Assembly: GCF_023559245.1 (NCBI RefSeq)
Contig: NZ_CP097462.1
Coordinates: forward strand, 1,488,001 to 1,552,000
Reading direction: 5' to 3'
Source of the DNA: Sphingomonas sp. KRR8
GTDB lineage: Bacteria > Pseudomonadota > Alphaproteobacteria > Sphingomonadales > Sphingomonadaceae
Length of the DNA stretch: 64,000 nucleotides
Within the stretch, counting starts at the first letter, position 1; every line of letters starts with the position of its first letter. Below are positions 60,674 through 64,000 of this stretch, one piece after another. Made by a program: the position numbers and the translations under genes. The notes beneath the pieces were generated by a model. The model was not told where the DNA came from, did not search any database, and was given only the letters and a program-made list of their open reading frames with translations.

Positions 60674-61837
60674 ATGGCCGAAGCCGCTGACCTGACACAG
60701 TTTCGCGAGGAAACCCGCGCTTGGCTGGAGGCGAACTGCCCGCCCGAGATGCGCCAGCCGGTGAAGTCGGAAGAGGACGTCTGCTGGGGCGGGCGCAACT
60801 TCAAGTTCCAGTCCGACGCGCAGAAGCGTTGGCTCGAAGTGATGGCACAGCGCGGCTGGACAACTCCGGACTGGCCCAGGGAAGTCGGCGGTGGCGGCCT
60901 TACTCCGGCCGAATCGAAGATCCTGAAGGAAGAGATGCGCCGTATCGGCGCACGCAATCCGCTCAACAGCTTCGGCATCTCGATGCTCGGGCCGGCGCTG
61001 CTCAAGTACGGCACTGAAGAGCAGAAGCAGCGATTCCTGCCGCCGATCGTGCGTGGCGAGATTCGTTGGTGTCAGGGCTATTCCGAACCGGGCGCTGGCA
61101 GTGACCTCGCCGGCCTGCAGACCAGGGCCGAGGACATGGGCGACCATTACCTCGTCAACGGCCAGAAGGTCTGGACGAGCTACGCCGACCAGGCCGACTG
61201 GATCTTCTGCCTAGTCCGCACCAGCACCGAGTCGAAGCACGGTGGCATCAGCTTTCTGCTGTTCGACATGGAGTCGGAAGGCGTATCAACCAAGCCGATC
61301 CTGCTGATCAGCGGCTACTCGCCCTTTTGCGAGACCTTCATGGACAATGTGAAGGTGCCCAAGGATCAGGTCGTGGGCGAGGTCAACAAGGGCTGGGACG
61401 TCGCCAAGTATCTCCTCGGGCATGAGCGTGAGATGATCAGCGGCATGGGGCTGGGCGGCGGCACTGCCCTGCTCGGCAAAACGCTTGGCGAAATCGACGA
61501 CCCGGCCCTCCGCGCCGAAGTCGCCGCCTTCGATGTCGACGCGCTGGCCTTCGCGGCAATGAGCGAGCGGTTCATCGACCAGCTCAAGGCCGGCGAAGCG
61601 CACCCGGCGATGCCGAGCATGATGAAATATGCAGGTACCGAGCTCAACAAGAAGCGGCATGAGCTGATCATGGCCGGCGGCGGCTCCGACACGCTGGAAT
61701 GGGAGAGCGAGCGCACCCGCAAGGGCAAACCGGCTCGCGAATGGCTCCGCACCAAGGCCAATTCGATCGAGGGCGGTACCAGCGAAGTCCAGCTCGGCAT
61801 CATCGCCAAGCACATCCTCCGTCTTCCGGGAGCGTAA
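60674..61837 (+). CDS. Acyl-CoA dehydrogenase (first of a pair)
   Basis: 387 residues. Motifs: RWCQGYSEPGAGSDLAGLQT, YLVNGQKVWTSYADQADWIF, HGGISFLLFDMESEGV and the C-terminal SIEGGTSEVQLGIIAKHILR. It lies immediately before a second acyl-CoA dehydrogenase gene (three-base gap), an arrangement found in bacterial degradation operons where two different subunits form a heterotetramer. The N-terminal region (FREETRAWLEANCPPEMRQP) resembles that paired group, including the FadE28-type subunits of actinobacteria. The acyl substrate is unknown. Start ATG 60674. Confidence 0.93.
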   Translation: MAEAADLTQFREETRAWLEANCPPEMRQPVKSEEDVCWGGRNFKFQSDAQKRWLEVMAQRGWTTPDWPREVGGGGLTPAESKILKEEMRRIGARNPLNSFGISMLGPALLKYGTEEQKQRFLPPIVRGEIRWCQGYSEPGAGSDLAGLQTRAEDMGDHYLVNGQKVWTSYADQADWIFCLVRTSTESKHGGISFLLFDMESEGVSTKPILLISGYSPFCETFMDNVKVPKDQVVGEVNKGWDVAKYLLGHEREMISGMGLGGGTALLGKTLGEIDDPALRAEVAAFDVDALAFAAMSERFIDQLKAGEAHPAMPSMMKYAGTELNKKRHELIMAGGGSDTLEWESERTRKGKPAREWLRTKANSIEGGTSEVQLGIIAKHILRLPGA

Positions 61838-61840
61838 GCG

Positions 61841-62971
61841 TTGACCCTACTGACCGACGACCAGCGCCAGCTACACGACATGGCGAAGTCCTTCCTTGCC
61901 GAGGAGGGCACGATCAAGAAGCAGCTGCGCCACTGGCGTGACACCGGCTGCAAAGACGGCTTTGGACACGGCCTATGGAAGCAGTTCGCCGAGCTCGGCC
62001 TGACCGGCATCGCCATTCCCGAGGACAACGGCGGCCTGGGTCTCGGCGCGACCGAGGCAGCGCTGGTGCTCGAGGAGGTCGGCCGCAACCTGACCCCCTC
62101 GCCCTTCCTGACCACTGCCGTTGCTGCGGCGCGGGCACTCGAAGGCACCGCCCAGGGGAACCGCTGGTTCCCAGGCATTCTCGCGGGCGACACTGTCGCC
62201 GCACTGGCGATCGACGAAGGCAAGCATCATCGGCCCGGCGCGGTCGCGACGACCGCCACCCGCTCGGGCAACGGTTTCACCCTCAGCGGGGCCAAGCAAT
62301 TCGTGGTCCACGGCGCGTCCGCCGACGTGATCCTGGTTGCGGCACGGACCGGCGGTTCGGTGGGAGAGCGCGAGGGCGTCACCCTCTTCGCGGTGGAGCG
62401 GGACGCCAACGGCCTCGACATTGAGAACGTCACCCTCGCCGACCACAGCAAGGCCGCGCGGCTGACGTTCAACGACGTCGTCGTGGATGCCGACGCGGTG
62501 GTGGGTGAGGTCGACAATGGCTGGGCGCCCCTGTCCCGCGCGCTCAACGCCGGCCGCGCCGGCTCGGCCGCGGAGCTGGTGGGGGTCGCGGCGGGTTCGG
62601 CCGACATGACCACAGACTATCTCAAGCAGCGCAAGCAGTTTGGGAAGCTGATCGGCGAGTTCCAGGCCCTCCAGCACCGCGCCGCCCACCTGTTCAGCGA
62701 GATCGAGATCGCCCGCGCCGCTGCCTACAAGGCGGCCGAACTGCTCGACGCCGGCTCCGACCGGGCCGAGCTCATGGTCCATGTCGCCAAGGCGAAGGCC
62801 GGCCGCGCTGCGGCGCTCAGCGTCCAGGAAGGCGTGCAGATGCACGGCGGCATCGGCATGACCGACGAGCATGACATCGGCTTCTACATGAAGCGGCAGG
62901 CGGTCCTCGACCGGCTGTTCGGCGACTGGCGTTTCCACGCCGGCGAAGTGGCGCGGCTAGCCGGCTACTGA
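61841..62971 (+). CDS. Acyl-CoA dehydrogenase (second of a pair)
   Basis: 376 residues, starting at TTG 61841 three bases after the first member of the pair. Visible: the N-terminal LTDDQRQLHDMAKSFLAEEG, FGHGLWKQFAELGLTGIAIP, a middle domain without the usual TExxAGSD motif (GNGFTLSGAKQFVVHGASAD instead), and the C-terminal QEGVQMHGGIGMTDEHDIGF. In heteromeric pairs one subunit often lacks FAD-binding or catalytic residues; the absent TE-type motif fits that picture but needs alignment. Together the two would oxidise a specialised acyl-CoA. The stop codon overlaps the convergent thioesterase gene by seven bases. Confidence 0.93.
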   Translation: MTLLTDDQRQLHDMAKSFLAEEGTIKKQLRHWRDTGCKDGFGHGLWKQFAELGLTGIAIPEDNGGLGLGATEAALVLEEVGRNLTPSPFLTTAVAAARALEGTAQGNRWFPGILAGDTVAALAIDEGKHHRPGAVATTATRSGNGFTLSGAKQFVVHGASADVILVAARTGGSVGEREGVTLFAVERDANGLDIENVTLADHSKAARLTFNDVVVDADAVVGEVDNGWAPLSRALNAGRAGSAAELVGVAAGSADMTTDYLKQRKQFGKLIGEFQALQHRAAHLFSEIEIARAAAYKAAELLDAGSDRAELMVHVAKAKAGRAAALSVQEGVQMHGGIGMTDEHDIGFYMKRQAVLDRLFGDWRFHAGEVARLAGY

Positions 62972-63354
62972 CGTTCCAGCAGGAAATTGATCCGCGCCGT
63001 TGCGATCGGCGTGGCTCGACTATCCTGCCAGGCGAATGCGTCAACATTGGCGACATTCCGGCCAAGCCGCTCGACAATCGCTTCGGCATAGGTCTCGCGA
63101 TCGCGCCCGCCGAGGAGATAATTCACCGTCACGGTGATGGGCTTCATCGTCGGAATCGTGCCATCCTCCGCCGCGAGCGCGCGCCGCAATGTGGCGAAGG
63201 CGGCGAACTCGAGCAGCCCGGCAATCGCCCCGCCGTGCAGCATCTGCGGCCGGCCCATTACGTCATCGTGCCACGGCATGACGAAGCGCAAGCCGCCATC
63301 CACCTCCTCGGAGTGGAGGCGGAGCAACGCGGCATAGGGCGGAAGCACGGTCAT
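62965..63354 (-). CDS. PaaI-family (hotdog) thioesterase
   Basis: A 129-residue single-hotdog protein. The signature is RPQMLHGGAIAGLLEFAAFA, with the catalytic-helix region starting at His-Gly-Gly; MKPITVTVNYLLGGRDRETY and VDAFAWQDSRATPIATARIN complete the fold. PaaI-type thioesterases hydrolyse aryl- or acyl-CoA, releasing CoA, and are useful in acyl-CoA pathways for recycling stalled intermediates. It is convergent with the acyl-CoA dehydrogenase pair and starts at ATG 63354. The true substrate is unknown. Confidence 0.85.
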   Translation of the reverse strand: MTVLPPYAALLRLHSEEVDGGLRFVMPWHDDVMGRPQMLHGGAIAGLLEFAAFATLRRALAAEDGTIPTMKPITVTVNYLLGGRDRETYAEAIVERLGRNVANVDAFAWQDSRATPIATARINFLLERQ

Positions 63355-63441
63355 CGATGAAACCCTAAGAGGATGAAGCGGCGCAAGGCAATCGGCGGCC
63401 TAACGCTGCGTCCATCCGCTGACCTCAGGCGTAACTGCCGG

Positions 63442-64000
63442 ATGATCCGTCCCCTGCTTGCTGCTGCGCTTGGCCTCGCTTCCCTCACCGCCTGCTCGCC
63501 CACGGGGCTGCTGAGCGGCCTCGACCGGGTGACCGCGCCCGGCGCTCCGGGCAGGGTGGCGAGCGGCATTTCGTTCGGCGAGGACCCACGGCTCAAGCTC
63601 GACGTCTATTCGCCCGAGGGCCGTCGCCGGCCCGGCGCACGCCTGCCCGTCGTGGTGTTCTTCTACGGCGGCGGCTGGGTCGGCGGCGCGCGGGGCGATT
63701 ACGCCTTCGCGGGCCGTGCCTTCGCCAGCAAGGGCTTCGTTGCGATCATTCCCGACTACCGCCTCGTGCCGACCGTACGTTTTCCGACCTTCATCGAAGA
63801 TGGCGCGCTGGCGGTCAGGTGGGCCCGGGACCATGCGGCGGAGTTCGGCGGCGACCCGCGCCGGCTCACCTTATCCGGCCATTCCGCTGGTGCCTACAAT
63901 GCCGCGATGCTGGCGCTCGACCCCCATTTCCTGCGCGATGCCGGGGTCGATCCCCGCACCGTGCGCGCAGCGGCACTGCTTGCCGGGCCTTATGATTTCT
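63442..64000 (+). CDS. Alpha/beta hydrolase, carboxylesterase-like lipoprotein (3' end outside window)
   Basis: 186 complete codons are visible before the window ends. The signal MIRPLLAAALGLASLTAC has lipobox Cys18. The esterase motifs are VVVFFYGGGWVGG (oxyanion-hole region, with Tyr-Gly-Gly-Gly in place of His-Gly-Gly-Gly), PDYRLVP, and the nucleophile elbow LSGHSAG with Ser148. The remaining Asp and His of the triad must lie beyond 64000. It resembles BD-FAE/Hsl-type esterases that cleave short acyl esters. It is probably anchored to a membrane in the periplasm. ATG 63442 is chosen for the lipobox. Confidence 0.88.
   Translation, partial: MIRPLLAAALGLASLTACSPTGLLSGLDRVTAPGAPGRVASGISFGEDPRLKLDVYSPEGRRRPGARLPVVVFFYGGGWVGGARGDYAFAGRAFASKGFVAIIPDYRLVPTVRFPTFIEDGALAVRWARDHAAEFGGDPRRLTLSGHSAGAYNAAMLALDPHFLRDAGVDPRTVRAAALLAGPYDF

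Overview
This is a GC-rich bacterial chromosome segment carrying core genes (rplK-rplA, rplJ-rplL, rpoB-rpoC, prfB, rne, typA, thyA, bamB, rlmE). The gene families point to an alphaproteobacterium of the Sphingomonadaceae: a Usg-family protein, an UrcA-family protein, Gly/Asp/Arg-rich hydrophilic proteins, entericidin-like lipoproteins, and dispersed hairpin repeats of a kind I associate with sphingomonad intergenic regions. The assignment is inferred from family content and not from a 16S gene. I see no insertion sequence, prophage or CRISPR array.

Layout. 1-6.8 kb: end of a sensor histidine kinase, small conserved genes, panB, a YfgM-like protein, bamB, then a sulfotransferase and a secreted protein. 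6.8-7.8 kb: a weakly supported gene between two REP-like hairpins, and more repeats before rplK. 7.8-28.6 kb: the usual L11/L10/RNA polymerase region, but split into rplKA, rplJL and rpoBC. Between the first two lie a flavoprotein, small envelope or stress proteins, and a tryptophan-attenuated operon of trpL leader, DAHP synthase, trpE and trpG. A GT-C-like membrane protein and a lipoprotein separate rplL from rpoB. 28.6-36.5 kb: two tandem entericidin-like lipoproteins, thyA, a degenerate RadC-like protein, a 5'-truncated methyltransferase, then prfB, PBP1A and a lipoprotein amidase on the minus strand. 36.9-43.4 kb: rne, an M48 protease-TPR protein, a DsbA-like protein and a retropepsin-TPR protein.

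43.6-46.9 kb holds the most notable system. An 883-residue photoreceptor kinase has an N-terminal photoactive-yellow-protein (PYP) domain with its chromophore Cys, followed by a complete bacteriophytochrome core (PAS with bilin Cys, GAF, PHY) and a HisKA_2 histidine kinase. One base after its stop codon begins a heme oxygenase gene, which would supply biliverdin. This is the Ppr architecture, predicted to sense blue and red/far-red light in one polypeptide.

47-64 kb: rlmE-ppx, tRNA-Gln(CTG), typA, a SleB-type hydrolase, a lone receiver-domain regulator, an MFS transporter facing a cytochrome b561, then an acyl-CoA oxidation cluster (fused hydratase/dehydrogenase, two SDRs, three acyl-CoA dehydrogenases, a hotdog thioesterase) and a lipoprotein esterase cut by the window end.
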